This document shows, piece by piece, positions 1 through 11,943 of a stretch of 64,000 bases of DNA; position 1 is the stretch's first letter, and the number at the start of each line of letters is the position of its first letter. Both the position numbers and the translations under genes were made by a program. Source of the stretch: Thinopyrum elongatum (Eukaryota > Streptophyta > Magnoliopsida > Poales > Poaceae); the NCBI GenBank assembly GCA_011799875.1, contig CM022298.1:264795757-264859756 (forward strand). Direction: 5' to 3'. The notes under the pieces were generated by a model. It was not told the origin of the DNA, did not search any database, and saw nothing but the letters and a program-made list of their open reading frames with translations.

Positions 1-799
1 CCTCTAAAATTGCCAAGAAAGATTTTGTCCTACTGCATGTTTAGAATACTCTCTTGCTGATGCTATGGATGACGAGACTCACGTCCTTCGATCCAAAAGC
101 TAGAATTGCATTACGGTCTGCTTGCTTCCAAGAAACCCGAAATTCAAAATGTTTAGGATAGTTATGTGATATTCTTGGAACTGAAAATTGTTTTCAGAAA
201 CAAACAAAGGCTAAAAGATATGCGATATCTAAAGAAGTGTTTTGTTTAAGACTGAAATGCGTAAGATCTGGTAGAAAGCCAATCATGTGTTGACGGTAAA
301 AACTTGTAGAGAAAGAACAAAACCAAAGGATGTAATGAGACTTACACGCCTAGGGAAGTTCAGGGCTCACACCACTCTTAAAATTGTTGTTTCTTCTGAG
401 AGTAAGAGAAATATTGAAGTAAAACTATAAGAAGTAAAAGGCAGAAAGAAAAGAAGACTAGAATGTCCAGCCCAGGTATGAAGGTCATACAAGTTATGAG
501 ATGCAGAGGTGGTTGGTCGAGTAAAGTGTAGTTCTTGGGAAAAAATGATCAATTTTTTGATCACTGATTCTTTAGTATTGTGGTTAAAAGGTTAATCACA
601 AGGATATCGACTCGATTGCATATTATTGCAAATCATTGCAAGAAACTTCGAACGGCCTAAATGACCAACAAATAATGAGGTTAAAATATTTTGATGGATT
701 GTAAAAGGTTACAATATTTCTATCAGTGTATTTCCTCTGTATTTATTATCATAATTCATTTTAGAGTTTTTGTACACTCTAGCCCATTGCATAGAAGTT

Positions 800-886
800 G
801 CAAGGAGGTTCTTCATGACAGAACAATAGTTGTTCAATCTTATGAAGGAGGTTGTCCATGACAGAACAATAGTTGTTTGATGTTAT
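800..886. repeat. Tandem duplication, about 43 bp x 2, inside the decayed Copia
   Basis: Two adjacent copies share the core 'catgacagaacaatagttgt' and start with 'aaggaggtt'. They differ at a few positions. This looks like a local slippage duplication in the decayed element, with no sign of function. Confidence 0.7.
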
Positions 887-3512
887 GAACAAAATGGCAT
901 ACTCTTATTGTGAATAAGATGTATGTTATGAATATTGATAATAAAATTGAACATCCATAGCACTGACGCTAAATGTCGCAAGACTAAAAGAATACCACAT
1001 CCGTGTGGCACTACATTTAGTCACATTGGAGAAACTAGCGTGGAGAAATTTCATAGTGATGAATTTTGAAGTCATCTGATTGAGAATCATCCGACACTTG
1101 CAAGTTTCGTCCAATTAGTGAAGTAAAATAAAATACCGTTCATGGGCCATAGAGAACGAGCAACAAAATAATTGGTAATATGCATATCGATGTGTGAAGT
1201 CCAATAAGTGTTGTTGCAAGCAGTGGATTTATCTATCTTCAAGGATGACTTAAGTAGATATTTATAATTACTAACTGAGACATAAATCTGAATCTTTTGA
1301 AGTGTTTCAAAAGGTTTTCAGAATGAAGTAGAAATTATTGTAACAAGAAAATTATGTTTCTACAATTGGATTGCAGAAAAGAATATTTGAGTTACAAATT
1401 TAGCGAATGTCTGATGAGCTATAAAAGAATTTTATAGCTTGCGCCTCCTAGAAACACTACTGAGAGTAGATTGTTTTAAGTAGATGCAATCAAACTATGT
1501 ATGGCATGTTGAGATCAAAGATGACATTAATTATTTCGCCAATATACTTTCAAAGTGATGCTTTAGAGACTGTGGCTTTCACACTGAAAAAGGAGCGCCA
1601 TCAAATTTATTGAAATAAGTGCTACTTTGTTGGTTATCCCAAATAGTTGGGTATTCCTCTATCACTACGCCGAGGCAAAGTGTTGCCATAGAGTGCGGAA
1701 GTTTTGAAGATTTTTTTTCTACAAAAGAGTGAGTGGGAGGACAGTGCAACTCGACAAGATTGCGGAATCTTTGTAATCAGCTCAAAGAAAAGAAACATTG
1801 AAAGTAATTCTAGAATTTCTTACTGCGACTGATACAAAAGCCTCTACATGAGATATAGAGACTACGGTCGAACTTGCAGCTGAACTATATAGGTTGGGAA
1901 AATTCGTGCAGACCTTTGTGATATGCAAAAAAAATATTATTGGGCAAACAATGAACCTATAAATCACAGAGAAGCGTTGATGGGCCCTGACTCCGGAAAT
2001 TGGTTATATGCCAACATAATCCGAGATAGTACCTAGTCACATAATTCAAGCTTAGAACTTGATGAACCCTTCGAAAGACTTAGAGTCTAAAGAATAGTAA
2101 TGGATCTATAAACTGACAAAGATAAAAATGTTTTATAATGCTTGACTTGTTACAAATAGTTTATGAAAAGATCAAAGTATTGACTATGACAAGATTGTCT
2201 CATCATAGTAATACTTAAAGTCAGTTCGGGTTAAACTAGCAATTATTAAATATTTCAATTATGAGATAAAACAGATGGATGTCAAAATGATTCCATGAGA
2301 TGGAAATAGAACCAAGGTTGTATGTTTGATACGATCAAGGGTAATTTTGTCGATCCAGAGGATGCTAGTAAGTATGCAAACTTCAAGAGATCCTATAATG
2401 ATCTGAAGCAAGCATAGTGGAGTTGGAATCTTCGTACTGATGAAATGGTTAAATAAATTGATTTCATCGAGTAAAGCGAAGATGCTTGTATTTACAAGAA
2501 AGTAAGTGGGAGCATGATAATATTTCTAAACACTATATGTACATATCATATTATTGATTAGAAGTTATGTAAATTTCTTGACACAGATTAAGACTTTATT
2601 GAAACTGGTTTTTCAGTAAAATACTTTGGCAATGAATAGTCTTGGTATTAGACATAATGATCTATGGAGATAATAGTGTCTAATCGGACTTAGCCAAAAT
2701 ACATATTGACAGAATACTAAAGCAGTTTAGTATGTAAAATGTCAAGAAGAGTTTGTTGTCAATGTCACATGGAAGGAGTCGGTATCCTGAAATACTGATG
2801 AGCGAAATATGATTTCAACCTCACTTGTATTCCATGGTATGTAAACAACCAGATATTTCCAATACTCCAAGTTAGTTGTAAGTAAAGTTACTAGTATGGT
2901 CAAATTGTTGATCATAGGACAACAATGAAAAATGTCGTTAAGGATTAACGACATGTTTCTTGTACATAGAGAAAATGAAGAGATTTTTGTAAGGAGTTAC
3001 ATCAATGAAGACTCGTTGTAAGTAGTACATCGATAAGATCTTCATCTATGCTCCAAGTGATTTGTCGATTTCAAATTAAAAGTGATTTATGGTGGCACAA
3101 TAAGTTGGAATTGGTCCAAAAATTACTGTGGTGAATTCTATAACAGAAGGCTAAGTATATTATTGCTTTAGAAGCAAACATAAAGGGTGATGAATTGAAA
3201 GTTCATTCATGAGCTTGGTATGGTTTCTAGATGATTGTATCATTGAAACACTATTCTTAATAGTGGTTCCATAACTCAGTCTAAGGAATCAAAGGTTCTA
3301 CCAGTGATTCAATATATATACAAAGCCGGTTTCACACAAATTATGAATTCTTGTGAAAGCATTATAGATGCATAGAAATGCAAATGATAAACGCGGATCT
3401 GAAGTTGTCAGATTCGATAGAATGAAGTCTATACCACAAGCAAAGCATGGACTGACACCGGATTGCCATTGGTGTAAAAGTTAAAAGTGCTAATTAGATT
3501 ATTGACTCTAGT

Positions 3513-3525
3513 GCAAGTGGGAGAC
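3513..3525 (+). other. Polypurine tract of the first Copia
   Basis: The purine-rich string 'gcaagtgggagac' lies directly before the TG of the 3' LTR. It is nearly identical to the tract before the 3' LTR of the Copia at 28638-28649. It would prime plus-strand synthesis. Confidence 0.8.
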
Positions 3526-5360
3526 TGTTGGAAATATGCCCTAGAGGCAATAATATTGTATTATTATATTTCCATTATTCATAGTTAAGAGTTTATATTC
3601 CATGCTATAACTGCTATGATCCTGGAATATGCGATTCAGTGGAAAACTCATATGCACGTGTGGAATGATAAACGATAAACAATAGGTTCCTGGTCTCGCC
3701 TCTAAGACCGGCTCAAGTGTTGTTGGTGATCACGTGTTCCGGATCTTAGGATATCGTTAAGTGTAACAATAGTCCTAAAACAACATTGTGGGTATGACGT
3801 TAGAAGAACGATCATATTGAATCGATCCAATACTTGTCTATTATACTTTGTGATCATATCGTCTGAAATCATCTGTTATAACACGGAGTGTTAGCATGTG
3901 TTTTAGTTCCTCAGACCTTGAGAGTGTCTCAGTCACTTCCTACAGGACGGTGGGCTTTGGGGTTGCTCAAACGTCATTTATAACAAGGTGATCATAACGA
4001 CAACTTTCAGGCTCACCAGAAAGTTTGACAAGTGACCAGACAGCTCGAGAGTGGGATTTGCCCTTCCGATGATGGAGGGATATTCTTAGGGCCCTCTCGG
4101 TGTGATGGCATCCATCATCGTCTGGCCAGACATAGGTGACTACGTCACGGGGATGCGGAACATGTCAACGAGGAAGAAGAGCAAAACCGGTAACGGGAAC
4201 AACGGTATAGTGAGCATGGTGATGACTCAAGAGGATACTGATGCACACCAGGTTTTGTAAAGTATCACGAAGCAAAGGGAACATCACATGATAACCAAAG
4301 GTTCACTCGAATATCATTCGTGTAATCATAGGCACCGATATGGATGTCCACGGTTCCGCTATCGGTCATTGAACGAAGGGGTTTCGTTCATGTCTATGAT
4401 TTACCGAACCTACGGGGTCACAAGCCTAAGGTTATCACGATCCGCTGAGTGTTAGTAAGACATGAGTAATGGGAATATATTTTTGGAATTGTTTCATTAA
4501 TATCCGGAATAGTTCTGAGAGGTTCCGGAAGCGTTTCGGGGTCACTGGAAGGGTTTCGGTGAATATCGGGTAATACCGGGTATTACCGATTAATGTATCT
4601 ATATATATATAGGTGGAAAATGTTTTCGGGGATGTTAAAGTATATATATATATATATAATGCTCTAAAAATGTTTAGAACAAATATATATTTAATTTAAT
4701 ATCAACGGGCCTAATAAGGCCAAGTGGTGGAAGACCACTTGGGCTATAAAGGCCCAATAGGGGTGGCGCCCCCTTCTCCCCATGGAAAGGGGAGAGGGAG
4801 GCCGAATTGGAGGGGGTTTCCCTCTCCCCTTGGCCGGCCACAAAGGGGAGACTTTCCCCCCTTGTGTGGCGCCCCCTCCTCCCCTTCCAACCTATATATA
4901 CTAGAGGATTTCCACCCTTTTGTAACACAAGTTTTGGAGCCTCCTCTAGTTGATCTAGTGCACGTTCTAGTTGGTCCTAGTTGACTAATTAGAGCGAGCC
5001 CTAGCCACCTCTAATCCTCATAATTAGAAGCCCTATGTGGTTCTAATCTCCTCCCTCTAAGTCTCTGGCGACGATTAGCTCTGGATGGCGAAGCGCTGCC
5101 GGATCGTGAAGACCGTACGCTTGCAACCAAGTAGAGAGGCTGTGCTTTCGGTCTTCCGTTCGAGGGATCATTTGTGGGCGGTTCGCGGGATCATCATCGA
5201 TGTTCGAGGGACTTCAAGTATGATCTACACCGACTCGTCTACTTCCACTGCACTCCTGGAGTCGGTAACCATCGTTGATCACAACCCATTATGCATCTTC
5301 ATATTGTTCCTGGGTGATCATAGGGCAATTTTTTTTTGTTTTCTACTACGTTTCGCAACA
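3526..5360 (+). repeat. 3' LTR of a BARE/Angela-type Copia, 1835 bp
   Basis: The LTR begins TGTTGGAAATATGCCCTAGA and ends in CAACA, so it has the TG...CA termini. Its 1.8-kb length is usual for BARE-1/Angela LTRs as I know them. It carries a TATA-like element at 4893-4900, a TA-rich run near 4641-4660, and a T-run followed by 'ttctactacg' just before the end. The partner 5' LTR is outside the window, so neither the target duplication nor the age can be read here. Confidence 0.88.
4893..4900 (+). promoter_or_regulatory. Likely LTR TATA box
   Basis: 'tatatata' lies in the second half of the 1.8-kb LTR, where Copia LTRs of this family carry the core promoter. The assignment rests on position only. 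Confidence 0.5.
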
Positions 5361-6452
5361 TAAATAAGGTATATGAAAGATTCAATATGATGCAAAATCT
5401 ATTATCTTTCTGCCTGCAGGTGATGTCTACTACACAACTTTTGCCTGCAGGTGTGTTGTAGACTGTTGGCCTCCAAGCGTAGAGTTTTGTAGGACAAAAA
5501 CAAATTTTCCTCAAGTGGATGGCCTAAGGTTTATCAATCTGTGGGAGGTGTAGGATGAAGATGGTCTCTCTCAAACAACCCTGCAATCAAATACAAGAAA
5601 TCTCTTGTGTCCCCAACACACCGAATACAGTTGTCAATTGTATAGGTCCACTAGTGATACTTCCTTTTAGTGATTCGGTAATGGAAGAGAAAGTACCCCT
5701 GACCTATTTCCCCAGAAGTAACCTTGGGTTATCGAACCCGCGAGAAGCTAGGGTCTCTAGCAAGCTTTTGTTAAAGAAACAATTCCAACTTTTGACCAGA
5801 TCAAATCAATCAACTTGGAATAAAACACTTATAATAAAAAGAGGTACGGGTATGAGGTCTTAATGCTTACAACCATGCATTTGTGCTGGGACTAGATATG
5901 GTCTTAATTTGTGCACTGGAAGTCACCCATCGAGATGTTCTTGTTACAAACCGAAGTGGGGCATGTGTCCAAATAACATCTTGACCGGCACGAGTCCTGC
6001 ATCAAGAATCAGTTGTCCAAGCGAAGTCCCTATCCGTCGCACGGGGTTGGCTCGATAATTAAGATTATAATAATCAGACAAGAGCTTTGGGCGTTTAATG
6101 GCTACACCTCATGAATCTCTAGAGATTGGATTTGTTTTACCGTACTAAACCCTTCTGTCACTGGTGTTCAGAATAACACTTCACGGACTCCCTGCCCTTA
6201 GCATCTCTGTGGATCGCTCTCCATGATCCTGAGTACCTGCGGGGATGAAGAACACAGATGAGACAAGAGACATCTACAGAATGATTTTATTTCGCACATA
6301 CGGGACATTAATTCAAAGCACTTCCGTGATCCCCACAACAAATACCAAGGGTTGAAAGGCCTTTGCATCAACCCGTACCTTACCGAACTACTCACACATG
6401 GAGACCAGATCACACAAAGAACACATCATGGAGATTGATTGATTGATAATAT
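5361..6452. repeat. Unclassified LTR-like repeat between two Copia elements
   Basis: A possible LTR start, TGATGTCTAC, lies at 5421. The phrase 'gcctgcaggtg' occurs twice close together (about 5411-5422 and 5443-5454). No reading frame with recognisable domains is present. The style (non-coding, ending against a fresh LTR at 6453) resembles Gypsy LTR fragments common in Triticeae. I could not identify both ends or the family, so superfamily and strand are left open. Confidence 0.35.
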
Positions 6453-7878
6453 TGTTGGAGATATGCCCTAGAGGCAATCATGTATGATGATATTTCCTAT
6501 GTGTTTATGAATAAAGATAGTCCTTGGACATTATCAATGATGTGTATCAACAAGTACGTGACTTGTTTGTGATACTATGCATTGCATGATGACTGTCCTA
6601 AAAAGGTCCCTAGTCGAAAGGGCTGTGTGGACGCGCAGCCGACTAGACTAGCAATGACACGGTCGATGGCTCGGTCTCACTAGCCATGGAGCATTGGATG
6701 CTAGCCGGATAATATGGGCTCGGAAGGATCTGGTCGGATTCGACATAGTCGGATCTGAGTCAAGATAAGGTCCGAGTTGGACAGACCCGACTATGAGATG
6801 CAGCGATAGGTCATTTGTGAGTCTCTAGTACAACATACGTTCTATGTCCTAAGACCTGAGCTAGCTCATGTACTCGGGATGGTGATAGGCCTGCTTTGGG
6901 CCGACCAAACGCTACTCCATGACTGGGTAGTTACAAAGGTAGGTTTTGGGCTTGTCCAGACCCATGCTGCGAGACATGGTCGAGCAAGATGGGATTTTCC
7001 CCTCCGATCAAGAGAGATATACTCTGGGCCCCTCGTGTGATCCGACCAAGATAAGCATGGCCATGCGACAAGGATTATGAGATAATCCGGTTTGTGGTCG
7101 ACATCACTGGAATGAGAAAGAGGTCAGGCTAGCACAAGGATGACGTACTCGTCTTGAGCCCGACAAAATATATCATGTGGCAAAGGGAACAGAAGTGTGA
7201 CATGTTGTACAAGTTCACCAACCGGCTTCATTGTCTACTTGGTGGTCGGCACGCCTTGCTAGAGGCCGCTACCAGCCAAACAGGTAGGAGGTGATCCGAC
7301 CTATGACCAAGCCGACTTGAACCTAAGGGGTCGCACGATTAATGGAAGGAATCTATCAGGCCGGATCCGACTCCATGAGTCAGAAGTGATCCTACTCGGA
7401 CTCGGATCCAGGACGAACAGACTTTAGTTAGGATCCATGCGAGGCCCAAGTGTTGAGCCTGCGACAGATGCCTATATATAGTGGGGGTGCGGCACACTCA
7501 TTCGGTTGATCTCTTCGGCGCCGTCACTAGGGCTTTGCATGTGTTGCAAGTAGCCACCTCCACTTGCCGCCGACTGTGTGATCGGACCTAGCAATCCCCC
7601 GCACGGTGTTCCTCCTGGACACGTGGATACTGTTAGAGGCGGTGCACTTGCGCCGCTCCGGTGAACCAGTACATGGAATCTGATGACCGACTGTTCGAGG
7701 GAGATCAGACAAGGGGGAGGCGAACCCCACGGACGCACTGCCCCAACTCTTCCGCTACACGGCACTGCGTGTCTAGTGATAACGATCCATGATCCATCTC
7801 CTGTAGCATGTTCCTGGTTGATCTGTGCTTAGGAAAATTTTAATTTGCAGTCGACGCACCCTATTGTAGATCCCAATA
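6453..7878 (+). repeat. 5' LTR of a second Copia element (Copia A), 1426 bp
   Basis: The LTR starts TGTTGGAGATATGCCCTAGA, closely resembling the starts of the other two Copia LTRs in the window, and ends at 'cccaata', a decayed form of the usual CCCAACA. An iMet primer-binding site follows one base later, which makes this the 5' LTR on the plus strand. The body is rich in 'gtcgga/tccgac' motifs unlike the other two, so it is a distinct family. No 3' LTR is visible. Confidence 0.82.
7473..7480 (+). promoter_or_regulatory. Likely LTR TATA box of Copia A
   Basis: 'tatatata' is followed by a G-rich stretch, about 400 bp before the LTR end, the usual place for the core promoter in this kind of LTR. 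Confidence 0.5.
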
Positions 7879-7879
7879 G

Positions 7880-7892
7880 TGGTATCAGAGCC
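7880..7892 (+). other. Primer-binding site (initiator Met tRNA) of Copia A
   Basis: TGGTATCAGAGCC is the classic plant retrotransposon primer site complementary to the 3' end of initiator methionine tRNA. It sits one base after the LTR end. Confidence 0.9.
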
Positions 7893-9032
7893 TCTGCTGT
7901 AGGATTTGGATTCAGATCGTATGCATATTAGATATGTGGAGGCGGCATATGAGTTCTGTTGTGATTTATGAGATCGGCTATGTGTACGGTTTATGAGATC
8001 AACTACACATGGGGATCGATGTGGCTATGTTTTCTGGTGATTGGAGTTGATGAGGTCATGACACAACCTACCCCTACCGATCGGTATCTGCCATCGGGGT
8101 TAACATTGAAACGTAAATCTGAATCGGGGACCGCCGTGTGCGTAGCGCCTTGCATTTCATACACGATCACTCAAACCGGTAGATTGCGATTCTTTGCATA
8201 ACTTTGTTTTGTAGGTTTGATGTGAATAGTATGGCTCATGTGTATGTGATGCATGTGTGTAAATTATACATGGCCTGTGTGTCATGATTTGTCAGCTGGC
8301 AGGAGCCAAAGTGTTGTCATTATAATGTATAACGACCTGCGTGTCGACTTGTGATTCTGTGTAAAATTCATTATTGTTGTAGTAGTTGGAAGACAGAGAT
8401 CAAGTTGGTAGCTTGGCGTCCCGGTGTGACGAACAAGGTGGAGTTCCTAGATGGTCATCAGAGTCGGAGCCTACCTGGAAGAACATCCTTGAAGGAGCCA
8501 TACTATTTCACAATATATGTTTATTTATGATTGATATTGCTTCTTGTTTGCTATGCATGTTAAAATGGTAGAAAGACCCCTCGTTAATATCAAGCATGTT
8601 TGCCATTCCCGATGTTGCACCTTCGCACGTCAAGTACATCTAGTAGTGGGATCATAAAATCGGGGTGCTACTAGGTGTCCTTGAACTGAAGGGTTCATGT
8701 CGGACATGGACTTGCACTGCGTGAGGTTAACTTGACAAGGCTATCAAAACGGTTTTGGGCCTTGTGGCAAAGGAGGCCCGGAGCCGGGGTATAAGATACC
8801 TACCCAACCGACAGGAGTCGTATAGAGATACGATTAGCAAAGAGTTGCTTACCGGATAGGCATGTTGGCTAGCAGTGATACTAAAGCTCACTAGTCGCAT
8901 GCGCTAGTCGGATCCTGAATCACTGAGAGTTTGCGGAGGGATGCCAACTTCAGTGGGAGTATTTCTGTTTAGACTTGAATTACTCTACATAAACACATTG
9001 CTTAGTGATTGCATATTTTTTGTTGTCGATCA
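7893..9032 (+). other. Untranslated leader of Copia A
   Basis: About 1.1 kb lies between the primer site and the gag start. Only short unrelated frames are present. A long leader is normal for this group. I see no other feature in it. Confidence 0.6.
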
Positions 9033-10183
9033 ATGGCACCACCTGCTCAACCCAACTTTGCATTGAAATCAATTATGGAAAAGTATAAACTGAATGGAAC
9101 AAATTTTACCACCTGGTATAGAAATTTCAGAATTGTTCTCAAGCACGATAAAAAGGAACATGTTCTAGAGGATCCACTTCCAGAGGAACCTGCCGATAAC
9201 TCTAATGCCACAACCAGGAATGCCTACCAGAAACTCGTTGATGAATCAAAAGAGATCAGCTGCCTCATGCTAGCTTGTATGGAGCCCGATTTGTAGCAAC
9301 ATTTTGAAGATGTTGGGGCTTTCGATATGATCGAGAGTCTCAAGATCATGTTTCAGGTACATGCTAGGACCAAAAGGTTCAATGTTTGGCGATCCTTGAT
9401 GGACTGTAAGCTAAAGGAGGGTGATCCACTGAGCCCGCATGTGATCAAGATGATCAGATACGTGCAAGCTTTGGATCGGTTAGGCTTCCCGCTCTTGGAT
9501 GAGCTGGCTACCGATGCAGTTCTGGTTCTCTTCCAGCTAGCCGTGGGACGTTCATCTCGAACTATCATATGCACGACATGGATAAGAAGCTCACTGAATT
9601 GCATGGGGTTCCCAAGGTGGCATAGCAGGATATTAAGAAAGGCACACATCAAGTGTTGATGGTGCAGAAATCGGTTAAGTTCAAGAAGAGTTGGTCCAAG
9701 AAGAAGGCTAAGGCAAAGGGAACGAAGATGGTAACCTTCGCCGCTGCGCCGAAGTCAGGACCGGACACGGGGACCATTTTCTATGATTGCAAGGAACCTA
9801 GTCACTAGAAGAGGAACTGTAGCAAGTGGCTTGCTGAGCATGGCAAGAAGGCCGAAAATGCTTCTTCAGGCAAAGGTACACTTGTTACATATGTTATAGA
9901 CATTTACCTTGCTGAGATACCTAGTAGCTCTTGGGTATTTGATACTGGATCGGTTGTTCATATTTTCAACTCGATGCAGGGGCTGGTAAAAACTAGGTGT
10001 GTGGCACAAGGGGAGATTGACATCAGGGTCGGCAACAAAGCAAGAGTTGCCACGCTGGAGGTCGGCACGAAGCAGCTCCAGCTTCCTTCTGGATTTATTT
10101 TGGAATGGAATAATTGTTATTACATTCCTGCACTTAGTCGAAACATTATTTCTGCCTCATGCTTGATGAGTCAGGGTTATTGA
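9033..10183 (+). pseudogene. gag and protease remnant of Copia A, cut off by the next element
   Basis: The frame starts MAPPAQPNFALKS, a Copia gag start. It reads gag through an in-frame TAG at 9294-9296 and stays recognisable to about 9525. A frameshift follows, and the sense continues one frame over: a lysine-rich tail, a degraded CX2CX4HX4C zinc knuckle interrupted by a stop (first Cys spacing also lost), then the aspartic protease with 'WVFDTGS' and the start of the gag-pre-integrase block ending 'SCLMSQGY'. There the coding sense stops abruptly and a different LTR begins at 10184. The integrase, reverse transcriptase and 3' LTR of this element do not appear in the window. Confidence 0.8.
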
Positions 10184-10751
10184 AAGCACATTTGCTCCCT
10201 TGGTGGTTTTGGTAATCAATGTCAACATACATATTTTTGGACTAATAGTTTTACATAGAATATTCCAGACAAGTCCAATAGAGACATGGCAAGGACAAGA
10301 GGATATGGACCCCTTCAAAACGTGAAGAACAAGGATTGGCTACCCCAAGACTCTACATTTTTGGTTTAGTGATCCAAGATCACATTGAGTCCCTTAGGAA
10401 AGCCAATACTATTAAAAGGGGATGAGGTATTGTTGATGAGGTTGTTGCTCAAAGTGCTCAGTGATATTGCTCCAAAAACCCTCCACCACTTCCCCATAAA
10501 TACATCTTTCCAAACCCTAATCCATCATTTTGGTCCCACCGATAAAATCCATTCCAGACCCACCGAGGTGATCAGCTTACTGCAAAAACCAAAACCCCTA
10601 ACATTTCGGTCTGACCGAAATGGCACTTGGTCCCACCGAGAAGGCCTTGCCAAGTTTCTATGATGAAGTCGTTTCATTTCGGAATCACCAAGACAAAATG
10701 GTCGGAATTACCGAGATGAGGCTCTGCCCTAGCCATTGCACTTCGGTCCCA

Positions 10752-10915
10752 CCCTTTATCAAATGGATATTAAAACTAATTTTCTAAATGGTGAAATTGA
10801 GGAGGAAGTTTATGTAAAACAACCTACCAGCTTTGTTAATCAAAAGAAACCAAACCATGTCTACAAATTCACAAAGCTCTCTATGGTTTCAAACAAGCTC
10901 CTAGAGCTTGGTATA
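10752..10915 (+). pseudogene. Reverse transcriptase start of Copia B, interrupted by an insertion
   Basis: The frame reads LYQMDIKTNFLNGEIEEEVY and onward to a degraded 'LYGLKQAPRAW' block, a conserved stretch of Copia reverse transcriptase. Coding stops at the Trp-Tyr after 'PRAW', where a 5-bp target (GTATA, 10911-10915) precedes a foreign LTR. The next residues of the same domain resume at 42860 after the second GTATA. Together they show a Copia pol gene split by a 32-kb insertion. Confidence 0.8.
10911..10915. repeat. Target site duplication GTATA, left copy (right copy 42860-42864)
   Basis: GTATA occurs immediately before TGATACG at 10916 and again immediately after the CA end at 42859. 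Removing the insert and one copy restores the Copia reverse transcriptase sense from 'RAWY' to 'LTKFLLEKGF'. Confidence 0.9.
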
Positions 10916-11943
10916 TGATACGTCTCCAACGTATCTATAATTTTTGATTGTTCCACGCTATTATAGTGTCAATCTTGGATGTTTTATATGCAATTACAAG
11001 AAATTATATATCATTTTTTGGGACTAACCTATTAACTTAGTGCCCAGTGCCAGTTGCTGTTTTTTGCCTGTTTTTGGTTTTTCAGAATATCAGTACCAAA
11101 CGAAGTCCAAATGCCACGAAACTTTTTGGAGATTTTTTTCTGGACAAAAGAGACACTAGAAGCTTCGGGAGAGGGCCAGAAGATGAAACGTGGGCCCATG
11201 AGGCACCAGGGCGCGCCCAGGGGTGTAGGCACGCCCTGGTGGTTCATGGGGCCCACGACGCTCTGTTTGACCTAACTCTACCTCTATAAATTCTCTAAAA
11301 TTGGGAAACCAACAGAGAGCCACTCAAAACACTTTTTTCGCTGCCGCAAGTTCCTGTTCTCGCGAGATCCCATTTGGAGGCCTTTTCCGGCACTCTGCCG
11401 GAGGGGGAATCAATCACGGAGGGGCTCTACATCAACCTTGCCGCCCTTCCGATGATGTGTGAGTAGTTTACCACAGACCTACGGGTCCATAGTTAGTAGC
11501 TAGATGGCTATCTCTCTTTTTTTCATCTTCAATACAATGTTCTCCTCGATGTTCTTAGAGTTCTATTCGATGTAATCACTTTTTGCGGTGTGTTTGTTGG
11601 GATCCGATGAATTGTGAGTTTATGATCAGATTATCCATGAATATTATTTGAGTCTTCTCTGAACTCTTTTATGCATGATTATTATAGCTTTGTATTTCTC
11701 TTCGATCTATTGATTTGGTTGGCCAACTAGATTGATTTTTCTTGCAATGGGAGAGGTGCTTTGTGATGGGTTCGATCTTGCGGTGCTCAATCCTAGAGAC
11801 AGAAGGGAACATGACACGTATTTGTGTCATTGCCATTAAGGATACAAATATGGGGTTTATTCATGCGTGAGTTTACTTTGTCTACATCATGTCATCTTGC
11901 TTAAGGTGTTACTCCGTTCTTTATGAACTTAATACTCTAGATG
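10916..11943. repeat. Solo LTR of a Gypsy-type element, left part
   Basis: The LTR starts TGATACGTCTCCAACGTATC, a start I associate with common Triticeae Gypsy LTRs. It runs to 11943, where the LARD is inserted, and resumes at 42332. Joined, it is about 1556 bp with TG...CA ends and the GTATA duplication. No internal domain or second LTR lies within it, so it is a solo LTR, the usual product of recombination between the two LTRs of a full element. Confidence 0.85.
11939..11943. repeat. Target site duplication AGATG of the LARD, left copy (right copy 42327-42331)
   Basis: AGATG precedes TGTGACG at 11944 and follows the terminal GTTACA at 42326. The flanks read continuously as one LTR ('actctagatg' into 'gcatgctgg') when the insert is removed. 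Confidence 0.93.

Larger units (their letters stand above)
1..3525 (+). mobile_element. Decayed internal domain of a BARE/Angela-type Copia retrotransposon, 5' part outside the window
   Basis: No long open frame remains. The stretch nevertheless matches, segment by segment, the better preserved Copia at 24769-28650. About 950-1140 parallels the gag-pre-integrase zinc region, 1290-1420 the integrase core, 1975-2010 the integrase to reverse transcriptase linker, and 2220-2540 the reverse transcriptase around the 'QMDVK' block. The polypurine tract and LTR that follow fix the plus orientation. Stops and indels occur throughout, so nothing functional is expected. The first ~800 bases are too decayed for domain assignment. 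This is one of the oldest-looking layers in the window. Confidence 0.75.
10184..10915 (+). mobile_element. Left fragment of a Sirevirus-type Copia (Copia B): partial LTR fused to reverse transcriptase
   Basis: The sequence opens TGAAAGCACATTTGCTCCCT, a TG start of an LTR placed exactly where the coding sense of Copia A breaks. The LTR part holds several 'cggtnnnaccg' palindromes (around 10537, 10609 and 10630), as Sirevirus/Maximus-type LTRs do. Near 10750 the sequence jumps straight into reverse transcriptase coding. The end of the LTR, primer site, gag, protease and integrase are therefore missing, implying one large internal deletion. The rest of the element continues at 42860. Confidence 0.7.

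Noticed and set aside
4674..5363. Frames of 71-92 residues on both strands within the first LTR
   Set aside because: They fall entirely within the LTR, overlap one another and show no family likeness.
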